64,000 bases of DNA from AP-15 sp963795485 (GTDB taxonomy: Bacteria; Pseudomonadota; Alphaproteobacteria; ATCC43930; CGMCC-115725). Below are positions 8,793-17,507 of this stretch, piece after piece; within the stretch, counting starts at the first letter, position 1; the number at the start of each line of letters is the position of its first letter. The position numbers and the translations under genes are program-made. The stretch spans positions 558,001 through 622,000 of the forward strand of contig CAWCIL010000006.1 in assembly GCA_963795485.1 (NCBI GenBank). The letters are read 5' to 3'. The notes under the pieces were generated by a model that worked only from the letters and a program-made list of their open reading frames with translations, was not told the origin of the DNA and searched no databases.

Positions 8793-9875
8793 TTATTTCA
8801 GCGGGAAATAGGCGATCCGGTCGCCGCGGAACGTGCCGACGAAGATTTCGTCGCCGATCTGCAACCCCACCGTCGCGTCGCCGAATTCCGGGTTGCCCTG
8901 CTCGCTGATCACCGGCGTCACCTTCATCGCCGCGGTATCCCATTTGACGATGCGCCAGGGCTGGGTGCAGCGCGTCTCGTGGCTCTGGAAGCAGCCGAAC
9001 ACCTGTTTCGCCGAGGTGTTCTGACCGGCGACCATCAGCTGGCCGTCGGGCGCCCAGCGCAAATTGTCGGCGAGGAAGCCCACTGGAATCGTGTCGCGCT
9101 TGACCGGCGCGCCGCCGCCTCGGGACAAGCGGACCACCGCCTTGTTGCCCCAGGCCGCGACATAGATCCACTTGCCGTCGCGCGAGACCTCGATGCCGTT
9201 GTTGCCGGACATCCGACTGTCGGGAACCAGCGCGTAGCCTTTGTGCGGATGCCATTCGTAGACCGCACCGGTATTTTCGCCGGCGTTCATCTTGTCGGGG
9301 GCTTTCGGGTCTTTGGGATCGAACATGTCGGTGACGACCATGCCGCCGTCCGGCAGAGGCGCCACCGAATTGGGCCAGGTGTGAGCTGGCATGACGGCGC
9401 ATCCGACCCAGGCCACGGTGGGATCTGCCTCCCTTGGTGTCAAGGGCAAAGAATTCGATCAATTCGCGGCCGCCGTGATTGACCACATAGAGCGTGTCGA
9501 TGCCGTTGTCGCCGGGACGCAGATTGAGGCCGTGCGCCCCGAATTTGCTGAGGTCAGGCGGGCTGGGGCAATCGCCGTAGGTCGCCTTGTCCCATTTCAC
9601 TTGCGGGTTGCTGCCGGGAAACAGCGTTTTCCACGACTTGTCCCGGCATTGACCAGATGCAGGCTGCCGCGCGAGCCGGCGGCACCGCCGTCCATGCCGC
9701 TGGCGACGATCCACTCGGTCCCCGGCACCTGGACCAGATCCTCGGAGTTCAATGGTCCGCAGACGAAATCTAGCTTGCCGGCGGCATTGCAGGGCGTTGC
9801 GGCCGCCGTCGGACGGCTGCCGCCGAGCGCGGCCGCCCCCAGGATAAACAGACCCAGGGCAATCATCGTCCTCAT
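8793..9875 (-). CDS. secreted SMP-30/gluconolactonase-like beta-propeller (two frameshifts)
   Basis: Exported ~360-residue protein. The signal peptide MRTMIALGLFILGAAALGG ends near TAAA|TP; the ATG at 9875 follows GAGGGAGGAA. The fold appears to be a six-bladed propeller of the SMP-30/gluconolactonase/LRE type, with repeated blade motifs such as LPDGGMVVTDMFDP, NNGIEVSRDGKWIYVAAWG and NLRWAPDGQLMVAG. The gene is divided by breaks near 9640-9650 and near 9440-9450. The middle piece (YGDCPSPPDLSKFGAHGLNL) is in a third frame. The breaks compensate, so the total length is a multiple of three. The substrate is not predictable; a lactone or sugar-acid hydrolase is possible. It is transcribed away from glpX. 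Confidence 0.75.
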
Positions 9876-10198
9876 ATCGGTTCCTCCCTCGGGTAATCGG
9901 CAGCTTTGCGAGCGGTCGCTGCTCGACCATCCTACAACGTTGCCGCTGGCTTGTTGATTGCGGTACGGACGCCGGCGCATTGACGCCGCCGGACCCGGCG
10001 CTTACGGTCGGCGCCGAGCCGACCTTGACCCCGCGGCGAGATTTGCGAGCGTCGCCCGAATCGATCGAATGTCCGGCCTGCGCGCTCCGCTTCGCCGAGC
10101 CTTCTGCAACGTGCCGAGGCAACACCTTCAGCTGATGGGTTTGATCATCGGTCCGGCTCCGATAATTATCATTCTCACGAACGCCGAGGAGGAAGGCC
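9876..10198. other. divergent intergenic region upstream of glpX
   Basis: This 323-bp region between the secreted propeller gene and glpX has no supported gene. The only structure noted is the palindrome GATAATTATC (10161-10170). Confidence 0.5.
10161..10176 (+). promoter_or_regulatory. AT-rich palindrome upstream of glpX
   Basis: GATAATTATC is a perfect 10-bp palindrome that continues as ATTCTC. It sits 28 bases before the glpX start and just ahead of the GGAGGAAG ribosome site. It resembles part of a Fur-type GATAAT repeat and stands out in a GC-rich context. Function is unproven. Confidence 0.3.
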
Positions 10199-11185
10199 AT
10201 GCCCGAGACGTCGAAGATGGATCGCAATCTGGCGCTGGAGGCCGTGCGGGTGACCGAAGCGGCTGCACTCTCGGCCTCGCGTCTGATGGGGCGCGGCGAT
10301 GAGAAGGCCGCCGACCAGGCCGCGGTCGACGCGATGCGCGAGGCGCTGAACAGTCTGGCGATCGACGGCACCGTCGTGATCGGCGAGGGCGAGCGCGACG
10401 AGGCGCCGATGCTTTTTATCGGTGAGAAGGTCGGCACCGGCAACGGCCCGCCGATCGATATCGCGCTCGATCCGCTCGAAGGCACCACGATCACCGCCAA
10501 GGGGGGCGCCAACGCGCTCGCGGTCATCGCGATGGCCGATGCCGGCCACTTCCTCAACGCGCCCGACGTTTATATGGACAAGATCGCGGTCGGCGGCGGC
10601 CTGCCCGAGGATCTCGTCGATCTCGACGAGCCGCCGGCGGTCAATCTCAAAAATCTGGCACGCGCCAAACAGGCCGAGGTCGCCGATCTGGTCGTCTGCA
10701 TCCTCGATCGCCCGCGCCACGCCGAGCTGATCGCCAAGGTGCGCGAAGCCGGCGCCCGCATCGCCTTGATCTCGGACGGCGATGTCAGCGGCGTCATCGC
10801 CACTTCGAGCCCGGAGACCGGGATCGACATGTATGTCGGCTCGGGCGGCGCGCCCGAAGGGGTATTGGCGGCCGCGGCACTGCGCTGCATCGGCGGCCAG
10901 ATGCAGGGGCGGCTGTTGTTCCGCAACGATGACGAGCGCACCCGGGCGCGGCGGATCGGCATCGCCGACCTCGATCGCAAGTACAAGCTCTTGGATCTCG
11001 CCGCCGGCGACGTGATGTTTGCCGCGACGGGGGTCACCGGCGGCACGATGCTGAAGGGCGTGCGGCGGTTTCCGGGCGGGGCCTTTACCCATTCGGTCGT
11101 GATGCGGTCGAAATCCGGCACCGTGCGCTACATCGAGGCCCGCCACGACTTTACCCGCAAGCAATCTTTTGGCCCATCCGCGTAG
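10199..11185 (+). CDS. glpX: class II fructose-1,6-bisphosphatase
   Basis: Hydrolyses fructose-1,6-bisphosphate to fructose-6-phosphate in gluconeogenesis; cytoplasmic and metal-dependent. The 328-residue protein has the GlpX motifs DGTVVIGEGERDEAPML and DIALDPLEGTTI (metal/phosphate binding), then MDKIAVGGGLP and GGAPEGVLAAAALRC. The ATG follows GGAGGAAGGCC. It is unbroken and lies 9 bases before recJ, so the two are probably co-transcribed. The hom-glpX-recJ order is characteristic of many alphaproteobacteria. Confidence 0.96.
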   Translation: MPETSKMDRNLALEAVRVTEAAALSASRLMGRGDEKAADQAAVDAMREALNSLAIDGTVVIGEGERDEAPMLFIGEKVGTGNGPPIDIALDPLEGTTITAKGGANALAVIAMADAGHFLNAPDVYMDKIAVGGGLPEDLVDLDEPPAVNLKNLARAKQAEVADLVVCILDRPRHAELIAKVREAGARIALISDGDVSGVIATSSPETGIDMYVGSGGAPEGVLAAAALRCIGGQMQGRLLFRNDDERTRARRIGIADLDRKYKLLDLAAGDVMFAATGVTGGTMLKGVRRFPGGAFTHSVVMRSKSGTVRYIEARHDFTRKQSFGPSA

Positions 11186-11194
11186 GGCGGGCTG

Positions 11195-13012
11195 ATGGAC
11201 GGCGCGGGGGGCGCCGCCTGTCCCACTTCTTCCGTTCTCGGGGTCGAGCAATCGGCGAGCGGTCGCCGTTGGCGCTGGCGCGGCGGCGACCCGCGGGCCG
11301 GGCAGGAGATCGCCGAGCGGCTGATGCTGCCGGAGATCGTCGGCCGGTTGCTCGCCCAGCGCGGGATTGACCTCGACCATGCGCCAGCGTTCCTGGCACC
11401 ACGCCTGCGCGACCAGCTGCCCGACCCCGCGCAGCTGCGCGACATCGAGGCGGCCGCCGCACGGCTGGTCCGCGCGGTGCGCGACGGCGAGGCGATCGCG
11501 GTGTTCGGCGATTACGACGTCGATGGTGCGACCTCGGCGGCTCTTCTCACGCGGTTTTTCGCGGCGATCGGGGCGCGCAGCCGCATTTACGTGCCTGACC
11601 GCCTGCGCGAGGGCTACGGCCCGAACAGCGCCGCGCTGCTGCGGCTGCACAGCGAGGGGGTGCGGGTCGTCGTCACCGTCGATTGCGGCACGAGTGCGCA
11701 TCTGCCGCTGGCCGATGCCGCCGAGAAGGGGCTCGACGTCATCGTCGTCGATCATCACGTCGCCGAGCCGCTGCTGCCGCGCGCGGTGGCGGTGGTCAAT
11801 CCGAACCGGCTCGACGAGGCGAGCCCGCATGGCGGCCTGGCGGCGGTCGGCGTCGCCTTCCTGCTCGTCATCGCGGTCAACCGCGCGCTGCGCATGGCCG
11901 GCTGGTACGTCGGCCCTCGCACCGAGCCCGACCTGCTCGGCTGGCTCGATCTGGTGGCGCTCGGCACGGTATGCGATGTCGTGCCATTGGTCGGGCTCAA
12001 CCGCGCATTGGTGGCGCAAGGGATCAAGGTCGCGCGGCGCGGCGCCAATCCTGGCCTGACGGCGCTGGCGGCGGTTGCCGGCGTGACCGATCCGCTCGAT
12101 GCGTACCACCTGGGCTTTGTCCTCGGCCCGAGGGTCAATGCCGGGGGCCGGGTCGGCGCCGCCGAATTGGGCGCGCGGCTGCTGGCGACCGACGACCCCG
12201 TGCTCGCGGCCGAATTGGCGCTGCGTCTCGACAGCTACAACCGCGAGCGCCGCGACATCGAGGCACGAACCCTGGCGGCAGCAATCGCGGCGGTCGAGGC
12301 GGCGCCGCAATCGCCGGTGCTGATTTTTGCGGCGGCGGCCGATTGGCATCCCGGTGTGATCGGGATCGTCGCGGCACGCCTCCGGGAGCGCTACGAGCGC
12401 CCGGCGATCGTCGTCGCCCTCGCCGACGGGATCGGCCGCGGCTCCGGCCGCTCGGTTCCCGGGATGCCGCTTGGTCCGGCGGTGATCGCAGCGCGGCAGG
12501 CCGGGCTGTTGATCAACGGCGGCGGTCACGCGATGGCCGCCGGCTTTACCGTCGCCGCCGACCGGCTCGATGCGCTCGGAGACTTTCTGAGCGCGCGGCT
12601 TGGCGACGGGGTCGATTTTCAAGCGCTGGTTCCGCAGCTCGGCATCGACGGCGCCCTCTCCGTCATGGCAGCCCAGTCCGAGCTGATCGGCCATCTCGAC
12701 CGGCTGGCGCCGTTCGGCGCCGCCAATCCCGAGCCGCGCTTTGTCTTTCCCGCGGTGCGCATCGTCCATGCCGAAATCGTCGGCGGCAGTCACCTGCGCT
12801 GCACCGTGGCCGATCCGCTCGACGGAGCGCGGCTGCGGGCGATCGCCTTTCGGGTCGGAGAGACGCCGCTCGGTCGTTTCCTTGCCGAAACGCGGGGTGC
12901 GGCGATCCACCTCGCCGGCCATTTGCGCCGCGACAGCTGGCGCGGCGGCGACAGCGTGCAGCTGGCGATCGACGACGCAACGCCGGCGACGCCCTCGGCG
13001 ACCGGGACCTGA
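11195..13012 (+). CDS. recJ: single-stranded-DNA-specific exonuclease RecJ
   Basis: 5'-3' exonuclease on single-stranded DNA, used in RecF-pathway recombination, mismatch repair and base-excision repair. The 605-residue protein has the DHH-domain motifs in order: VFGDYDVDGATSAALL (motif I), TVDCGTSAH, VVDHHVAEP (DHH), GTVCDVVPL and the DHHA1 motif NGGGHAMAAGFT near residue 445. A C-terminal OB-fold region follows. Length and motifs are complete. The N-terminal ~20 residues before GRRWRWRG are weakly conserved, so the start could be slightly internal. Confidence 0.95.
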   Translation: MDGAGGAACPTSSVLGVEQSASGRRWRWRGGDPRAGQEIAERLMLPEIVGRLLAQRGIDLDHAPAFLAPRLRDQLPDPAQLRDIEAAAARLVRAVRDGEAIAVFGDYDVDGATSAALLTRFFAAIGARSRIYVPDRLREGYGPNSAALLRLHSEGVRVVVTVDCGTSAHLPLADAAEKGLDVIVVDHHVAEPLLPRAVAVVNPNRLDEASPHGGLAAVGVAFLLVIAVNRALRMAGWYVGPRTEPDLLGWLDLVALGTVCDVVPLVGLNRALVAQGIKVARRGANPGLTALAAVAGVTDPLDAYHLGFVLGPRVNAGGRVGAAELGARLLATDDPVLAAELALRLDSYNRERRDIEARTLAAAIAAVEAAPQSPVLIFAAAADWHPGVIGIVAARLRERYERPAIVVALADGIGRGSGRSVPGMPLGPAVIAARQAGLLINGGGHAMAAGFTVAADRLDALGDFLSARLGDGVDFQALVPQLGIDGALSVMAAQSELIGHLDRLAPFGAANPEPRFVFPAVRIVHAEIVGGSHLRCTVADPLDGARLRAIAFRVGETPLGRFLAETRGAAIHLAGHLRRDSWRGGDSVQLAIDDATPATPSATGT

Positions 13013-13043
13013 AGTGAAATTACGCCGAAAAGCGCGGTGCCCT

Positions 13044-13250
13044 CTACTTGGCGACCATCACGTCCGAAGCCTTGATGACCGCGAACGCGTCGTCGCCGAC
13101 CTCGAGGCCGAGATCGTCCACCGCCTCGTTGGTGATCGACGAGGTGACGACGACCCCGTTGCCGATGTCGATGCGGATGTGGGCGGTCGTTTGACCCTTG
13201 GTCACGGCGACGATCTTGCCTTTGAGCTGATTGCGGGCGCTGAGCTTCAT
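13044..13250 (-). CDS. molbindin-like Mop/TOBE protein
   Basis: A 68-residue single TOBE (Mop) domain: SARNQLKGKIVAVTKGQTTA, then HIRIDI, then SSITNEAVDDLGLEVGD and a final IKASDVMVAK. Free-standing Mop proteins bind molybdate or tungstate as hexamers and buffer or deliver the oxyanion in the cytoplasm. It is convergent with recJ and divergent from the DUF364 gene. A ModE-type regulator lies 1 kb away, which supports a molybdate role. Confidence 0.88.
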   Translation of the reverse strand: MKLSARNQLKGKIVAVTKGQTTAHIRIDIGNGVVVTSSITNEAVDDLGLEVGDDAFAVIKASDVMVAK

Positions 13251-13338
13251 CGGATGCTCCTCTGAGGTTATCGACGGGACGCTTCGACGCCGGATCTAAC
13301 CCTTTGCCGCGGCGCGCCGTCGATCTATCCTGTCGGAT

Positions 13339-14235
13339 ATGGCGATGCCAACGGAAAAGGTGGACCCGGCGATGCAGACCGAGAAGGGTTCGATCCTCGG
13401 CGAAACGCTTACGGCGGTGGACGCGATCCTCGGCCCCGAACGCAACGAGATCGCGGTCGAGCGGGTGGTGGTCGGGTTGTTCTTTACCGGGGTCAAGCTG
13501 TCGAACGGCGTCGCCGGCGCCTGCGCCACGCCGATCAAGACGATCCCCGAGGCGGTCTGCTGTCCCAGCTCGGCGATGGCGATGCCGTTCCCCGGCAAGC
13601 TGGCCGGCCGACCCGCCGCCGATCTGGCGCGCGACGCGCTGTCGTCCCACGGTATTCGCCGCGCTGTCGGGATCGCCGCGCTCAACGCCCTGGCGGATTG
13701 TTGCTGGCAGCGGCGGCCCAATCCCGAGACCGACCTGTGCCCGGGCCTCGACGCCTTCGATGCGAGCGATATCCGCCCTGGCGACAGGGTCGTGGTGGTC
13801 GGCGCTTTCGTGCCGTTTTTGAAGGAGCTGAAGCGGCGCGGCCAGCCCTTTCTGGTGCTCGAGCAGGACCCGGCGACGTTGAAGGCCGACGAGCTGCCGT
13901 TTTTTCGCCCGGCCGAGCAGGCGGCCGATATCCTGCCGCAGGCCGAAGTCGTCCTGATCACCGGCTCCACCCTGGTCAACAATACCCTCGAAGAGCTCTT
14001 GGCCTTGGCCCGGCCCGAGGCGCGGGTCACGATCGTTGGACCCACGGTCGGAATGCTGCCCGACGCGTTTCTCCGGCGCGGCGCCGATGTCCTGGGCTGT
14101 GTTCGGATCACCGCGCCCGACGCGTTCCTCGACCTCCTGGCCGAGGGCGGGTCGGGCTATCACTTCTTTGGGCGCTCGGCGCAGAAGATCGTGCTCGCCC
14201 GGCGGCCGGCCGGATTCGCCGCCAAGGTCGCCTGA
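13339..14235 (+). CDS. DUF364/DUF4213 putative heavy-metal-chelation protein
   Basis: A 298-residue protein of the DUF4213 (N-terminal) plus DUF364 (C-terminal) family, which has a structurally inferred heavy-metal or cofactor-binding role. Visible features are GVAGACATPIKTIPEAVCC near residues 60-78 with paired cysteines, HGIRRAVGIAALNALADCCW, a nucleotide-binding-like turn VVVVGAFVPFLKEL, then LITGSTLVNNTLEELL and TIVGPTVGMLPDAFL. It lies between a molbindin and a ModE-like gene, so handling of Mo, W or a related metal is a reasonable inference; no experiment is known to me. The ATG at 13339 is used; ATG at 13372 is possible. Confidence 0.8.
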   Translation: MAMPTEKVDPAMQTEKGSILGETLTAVDAILGPERNEIAVERVVVGLFFTGVKLSNGVAGACATPIKTIPEAVCCPSSAMAMPFPGKLAGRPAADLARDALSSHGIRRAVGIAALNALADCCWQRRPNPETDLCPGLDAFDASDIRPGDRVVVVGAFVPFLKELKRRGQPFLVLEQDPATLKADELPFFRPAEQAADILPQAEVVLITGSTLVNNTLEELLALARPEARVTIVGPTVGMLPDAFLRRGADVLGCVRITAPDAFLDLLAEGGSGYHFFGRSAQKIVLARRPAGFAAKVA

Positions 14236-14269
14236 AACGCGTGACAGCAGCCGGGTTCGCGGGCCGCCG

Positions 14270-14671
14270 CTACGATAGGCTCAGCGCCAAGCGGTGGGTT
14301 TTCCTGCCCGTGGTTGGGGCGGGTTCCGAGCCCGGGTCGGCGAGTGCGGCCGACAAGGCGGTGATATCGGCGGCGCCGGCCGCCTGTGCCGCAGTCTCGA
14401 CCGCGCGGTAGTGCCGCACGACGGCATGGCCGAGCTCGGTCAGAGAGGCGCCGCCGCCATGCTGGCCGCCCGTCTGCGAGGCGACCACCGGCTCGCGAAA
14501 GCAGCGGTTCACGCTGTCGACCAGCAGCCAGGCGCGGCGATAGGACATGCCCATATGCCGCCCGGCCGCCGCGATCGAGCCCAGGCCGTCGATCAGCTCC
14601 AACAGCTTGATCTTGCCCGGGCCGATCGCCCGATCCTGGTCGAAGTCGATGCGCAAGGTCAGCCTCGGCAT
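14270..14671 (-). CDS. ModE-type winged-helix regulator (N-terminal domain only)
   Basis: A 133-residue DNA-binding protein matching the ModE N-terminal LysR-like winged helix: KIKLLELIDGLGSIAAAGRH, MGMSYRRAWLLVDSVNRCF, GGASLTELGHAVVRHYRAVE. The C-terminal molbindin domains of full ModE are absent, so metal sensing would need another partner; the separate Mop protein at 13044 is an obvious candidate. It is convergent with the DUF364 gene. Likely a repressor or activator of molybdenum-related genes. Confidence 0.85.
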   Translation of the reverse strand: MPRLTLRIDFDQDRAIGPGKIKLLELIDGLGSIAAAGRHMGMSYRRAWLLVDSVNRCFREPVVASQTGGQHGGGASLTELGHAVVRHYRAVETAAQAAGAADITALSAALADPGSEPAPTTGRKTHRLALSLS

Positions 14672-14818
14672 GGAATCGATCCCGGCCTCTTCTGCAGCGG
14701 GCTGGCGCGCCGGCGCCGCCGACCGTCCCCGCTGCTCTCTCTATGCGGTCTTGATCCAAACCGCCGCGACATTCAACTTTCTTCGCTCTGCCGGCTTCGC
14801 ACGAGGTCGGACCGGAGG

Positions 14819-16180
14819 TCAGCGGGCGGCGAGCAGCCGGTCGACCATCATCGGGGCGACGCCGAGGTAGTTGGCGGGGTCGGTCAGCGCGCGCAGCTTC
14901 TCGGGGCCGAGGGGGCCGGCGACGGCGGGGATTTCCAGGAGCACGTCGAAGAGGGCGCGGTCGGTCTCGATCGCCTGCCGGCAGGCATCGTAAACGAGGT
15001 CGTGCGCCTCGTTGCGGCCGATCGCCGGCGCCAATCCCATCATCACCGCCTCGGCGACGATCAGGCCGTGGGTCATGCCGAGGTTCTGGGCCATGCGCGC
15101 GGGGTCGACGATCAGCCCGCCCAGCAGAAAGCGCGACTGGTGGAGCGCGCCGGCGGCGTAGGCGAAAGCCTCGGGCACCGCCACCCATTCGACGTGCCAG
15201 GGGCCGGTCGCCCGCTCGAAATCGGCAACCATCGCGTCGAGCACGAGGCCTGCATGCTGGCGCAACACCTTGGCGGCGGCGAGGATCAGCTCGCACGAGA
15301 TCGGGTTCCTTTTTTGCGGCATCGTCGAGCTCGAGCCGCGCCCGGCGATAAAGGGTTCGGCCGCCTCGCCGAACTCGGTCGCCGACATCAGCATCACGTC
15401 GAAGGCAATCTTGCCGAGGCTGCCGCCGAGGAGGGCCAGGAGCTGCACGGTCTCGGCGATACCGTCGCGGGCGACGTGCCAGGTGATCGGCGGGTCGCCA
15501 AGCCCGAGCTCGCGGGCCAGCTCGGTGCGGCTGCGGATCGCCGCCTCGCCGTCGCCGAGCGAGGCGAGGGTGCCGGCCGCACCGCCGAATTGGGCCAGCA
15601 GGACGCGCGGGCGCAGCTCGGCGAAGCGGACGGCGTGGCGGTCGAGGGCCGATAGCCAGACCGCGGCCTTGTAGCCGAAGGTCACCGGCAGCGCGTGCTG
15701 CAGATGGGTACGGCCGGCCATCGGCGTGTCGCGATGACGTCGGGCAAGATCGGCCAGATGATCGCGCGCCGCCCTGAGATCGGCTTCGAGGAGGTCGAGC
15801 CCGGCGCGGATCTGCAGGACGATTGCGGTGTCCATGATGTCCTGGGTGGTGGCGCCCCAATGGAGCCACCGGCCGGCCTCACCGGCATGCTCGGCGAGCT
15901 GGCGAACCAACGGCAGGATCGGGTAGCCGACGGTCTCGGTCTCGCGCTTCAGACGGGCGAAATCGAGGGCTTCGGGCTTTTGCGCAACCGCAGCCGCCGC
16001 CTCGGTAATCGCCGTTGCGGCCTCGGCCGGGATCATGCCCAGCCGGGCCTGGGCGCGGGCGAGCGCCGCCTCGACCTCGGCGCAACGGACGAGGAACGCG
16101 GTGTCGCCGAACACCGCGCGCATCGGCCCGGTGCCGAACATGTCGGCGAACATCGCCGAATCGAGGATGCCGATCGCCAT
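14819..16180 (-). CDS. PcaB-like lyase of the fumarase/adenylosuccinate lyase superfamily
   Basis: A 453-residue enzyme of the class II fumarase/aspartase superfamily. The signature loop SSTMPQKRNPISCELI (about residues 285-300) and the WLHWGATTQDIMDTA block are intact. The sequence resembles 3-carboxy-cis,cis-muconate cycloisomerase (PcaB), which lactonises carboxymuconate in protocatechuate breakdown, more than PurB. No other pca genes are nearby, so the substrate is uncertain. The gene starts 21 bases after the end of bpt on the same strand and may share its transcript. Confidence 0.8.
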   Translation of the reverse strand: MAIGILDSAMFADMFGTGPMRAVFGDTAFLVRCAEVEAALARAQARLGMIPAEAATAITEAAAAVAQKPEALDFARLKRETETVGYPILPLVRQLAEHAGEAGRWLHWGATTQDIMDTAIVLQIRAGLDLLEADLRAARDHLADLARRHRDTPMAGRTHLQHALPVTFGYKAAVWLSALDRHAVRFAELRPRVLLAQFGGAAGTLASLGDGEAAIRSRTELARELGLGDPPITWHVARDGIAETVQLLALLGGSLGKIAFDVMLMSATEFGEAAEPFIAGRGSSSTMPQKRNPISCELILAAAKVLRQHAGLVLDAMVADFERATGPWHVEWVAVPEAFAYAAGALHQSRFLLGGLIVDPARMAQNLGMTHGLIVAEAVMMGLAPAIGRNEAHDLVYDACRQAIETDRALFDVLLEIPAVAGPLGPEKLRALTDPANYLGVAPMMVDRLLAAR

Positions 16181-16201
16181 GTTCGCGCAGCCTTTCGCCC
16201 C

Positions 16202-17053
16202 TCACCCCGGCCCTCTCCCCGCACGCGGGGCGAGGGAGGACACCGCATCGTCGGCGGGCGGCGGCGCGAAATCGACCCAGCCGGCGGCGGTCAGCTGCTC
16301 CAGCGCCGGGAAGCGCGCTTTGTAGGCCATTTTCGGGCTCTCGGCGATCCAATAGCCGAGATAGACATGGGGAAGGCGATACCGCCGGCAGTCCTCGACC
16401 AGCCGCAGGATGCTCCAGGTGCCGAGGCTGCGCTTCGTCTGATGCGGGTCGTAAAAGCTGTAGACGGCCGAGACGCCGTCATCGAGAAGATCGATCAGCG
16501 AGGCGGCGAGGAGCGTCCCGGCGGCGTCGCGGAACTCGGCAACCCGGGTGCGCACCGGGCTGTCCTCGACCATCGCCCGGTAATCCGCGTAGGTCATCGT
16601 CGCCATCTCGCTGTCGCCGTGCCGCGCCCGCTGATAGGACGAGAACAGTCGGAACTGCTCTGGTGTCGCGCGCGCACCGGCGAGAACGCCGCCGAGGTCG
16701 CGGTTGGCGTTGCGCACCCGCCGCGTCGAGCGGGTGTGTCGAAAGCGGTCGACGGCGATGCGGACCGGCACGCAGGCGGCGCACACGCGGCACGCCGGCC
16801 GGTAAGCGAAGCGGTGGCTTCGGCGAAACCCGGCACGTGACAGCTCGTCGTAGAAATCGGCCCCCTCGCTGCCGCCGAGCTCGACGATCAGCTTGCGCTC
16901 GACGCGGCCGGGGACATAGGGGCAGGCAACCGGAGAGGTCGCAAAAAACTGATGCAGCGGGGCGGCCGGTGCCTCCCGCGTCGGAGCCCGCCGCGGATTT
17001 CGCCAAAACCGATCGCGGTTCGGTCTGTCGCCGCCCGCCGGGCCGATATCCAT
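16202..17053 (-). CDS. bpt: aspartate/glutamate leucyltransferase
   Basis: Transfers Leu from Leu-tRNA to N-terminal Asp or Glu, marking proteins for ClpAP degradation (N-degron pathway). The N-terminal ATE domain shows ACPYVPGRVERKLIVEL and a CRVCAACVPVRI cysteine motif. The C-terminal acetyltransferase-like domain shows SLIDLLDDGVSAVYSFYDP, SLGTWSILRLVEDC and YLGYWIAESPKMAYK. The last ~11 residues (SLAPRAGRGPG) are encoded by an intergenic-type hairpin repeat at 16211-16236, so the natural C-terminus has been extended or replaced. Confidence 0.9.
   Translation of the reverse strand: MDIGPAGGDRPNRDRFWRNPRRAPTREAPAAPLHQFFATSPVACPYVPGRVERKLIVELGGSEGADFYDELSRAGFRRSHRFAYRPACRVCAACVPVRIAVDRFRHTRSTRRVRNANRDLGGVLAGARATPEQFRLFSSYQRARHGDSEMATMTYADYRAMVEDSPVRTRVAEFRDAAGTLLAASLIDLLDDGVSAVYSFYDPHQTKRSLGTWSILRLVEDCRRYRLPHVYLGYWIAESPKMAYKARFPALEQLTAAGWVDFAPPPADDAVSSLAPRAGRGPG
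16211..16236. repeat. intergenic-type hairpin at the 3' end of bpt
   Basis: CCCTCTCCCCGC pairs with GCGGGGCGAGGG across a two-base AC gap, giving a 12-bp stem with one mismatch. The surrounding CCTCACCCCGGCCCTCTC context is typical of a dispersed alphaproteobacterial repeat. It overlaps the last codons of bpt and may act as a processing or termination signal between bpt and the downstream lyase gene. Confidence 0.6.
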
Positions 17054-17132
17054 GCCCCTCGCCCTTTCCGCCGCAGTTTCGCCTCAGTATGGACGAGACC
17101 ACGGCCCGGCGACCAGCCCCAAGCTGGGCGGC

Positions 17133-17447
17133 TCACGTCGGGCCCTTGGTCCAGCGGAACCCGGTCAGGATGTCGCCGTGAAATCGGCATTCGACAGCGA
17201 GGTGACGCGGCAACGACCCATGCGGCGGCAGATCGCTGCGCACCCCTTCGACGTGGGCGATGATCGTCGTGATGCTGGTGGCCGCGGCCTCGCTATTGGT
17301 GACGTCGATGTCGGCGCCCGGATCGGCCTGCCGCATCAGGTCGGCGCAGCGCCCGGCCATGCCGCCGGTCGGGGCGAGATGGCAGCCGCCGACCATGCAC
17401 AGCGAACTCGCCGCCAGGATGGCCGAAACTCGCCGGACGCAAAGCAT
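17133..17447 (-). CDS. small predicted lipoprotein
   Basis: A 104-residue protein with the signal MLCVRRVSAILAASSLCMVG ending at GC (Cys22), consistent with lipidation. The rest is small and includes GMAGRCADLMRQADPGADID, which gives a helical, mildly charged appearance typical of alphaproteobacterial hypothetical lipoproteins. The later part (SEAAATSITTIIAHVEGVRS) may form a beta-strand/helix unit. Function is unknown. It is divergent from the alcohol dehydrogenase gene with a 60-bp gap. Confidence 0.7.
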   Translation of the reverse strand: MLCVRRVSAILAASSLCMVGGCHLAPTGGMAGRCADLMRQADPGADIDVTNSEAAATSITTIIAHVEGVRSDLPPHGSLPRHLAVECRFHGDILTGFRWTKGPT

Positions 17448-17507
17448 GGCGACAGCACCGTTCAGTGAAGCGTTGAATGTCGAACCTCGCGGAACGGGAG
17501 TAAAGCG

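Noticed and set aside
10175..12922. 915-codon open frame antisense to glpX and recJ
   Set aside because: It is the mirror of two well-conserved genes in GC-rich DNA. Its Arg/Asp/Gln/His-rich composition is that of an antisense shadow.
12790..14163. Long antisense frame over recJ end, mop and DUF364
   Set aside because: It covers three recognisable genes and has shadow-type composition with no motifs.
14819..16180. Assignment of the lyase as PurB
   Set aside because: The superfamily signature alone does not define it. The WLHWGATTQDIMDTA block and overall pattern look closer to PcaB, so it is left as PcaB-like without a gene symbol.
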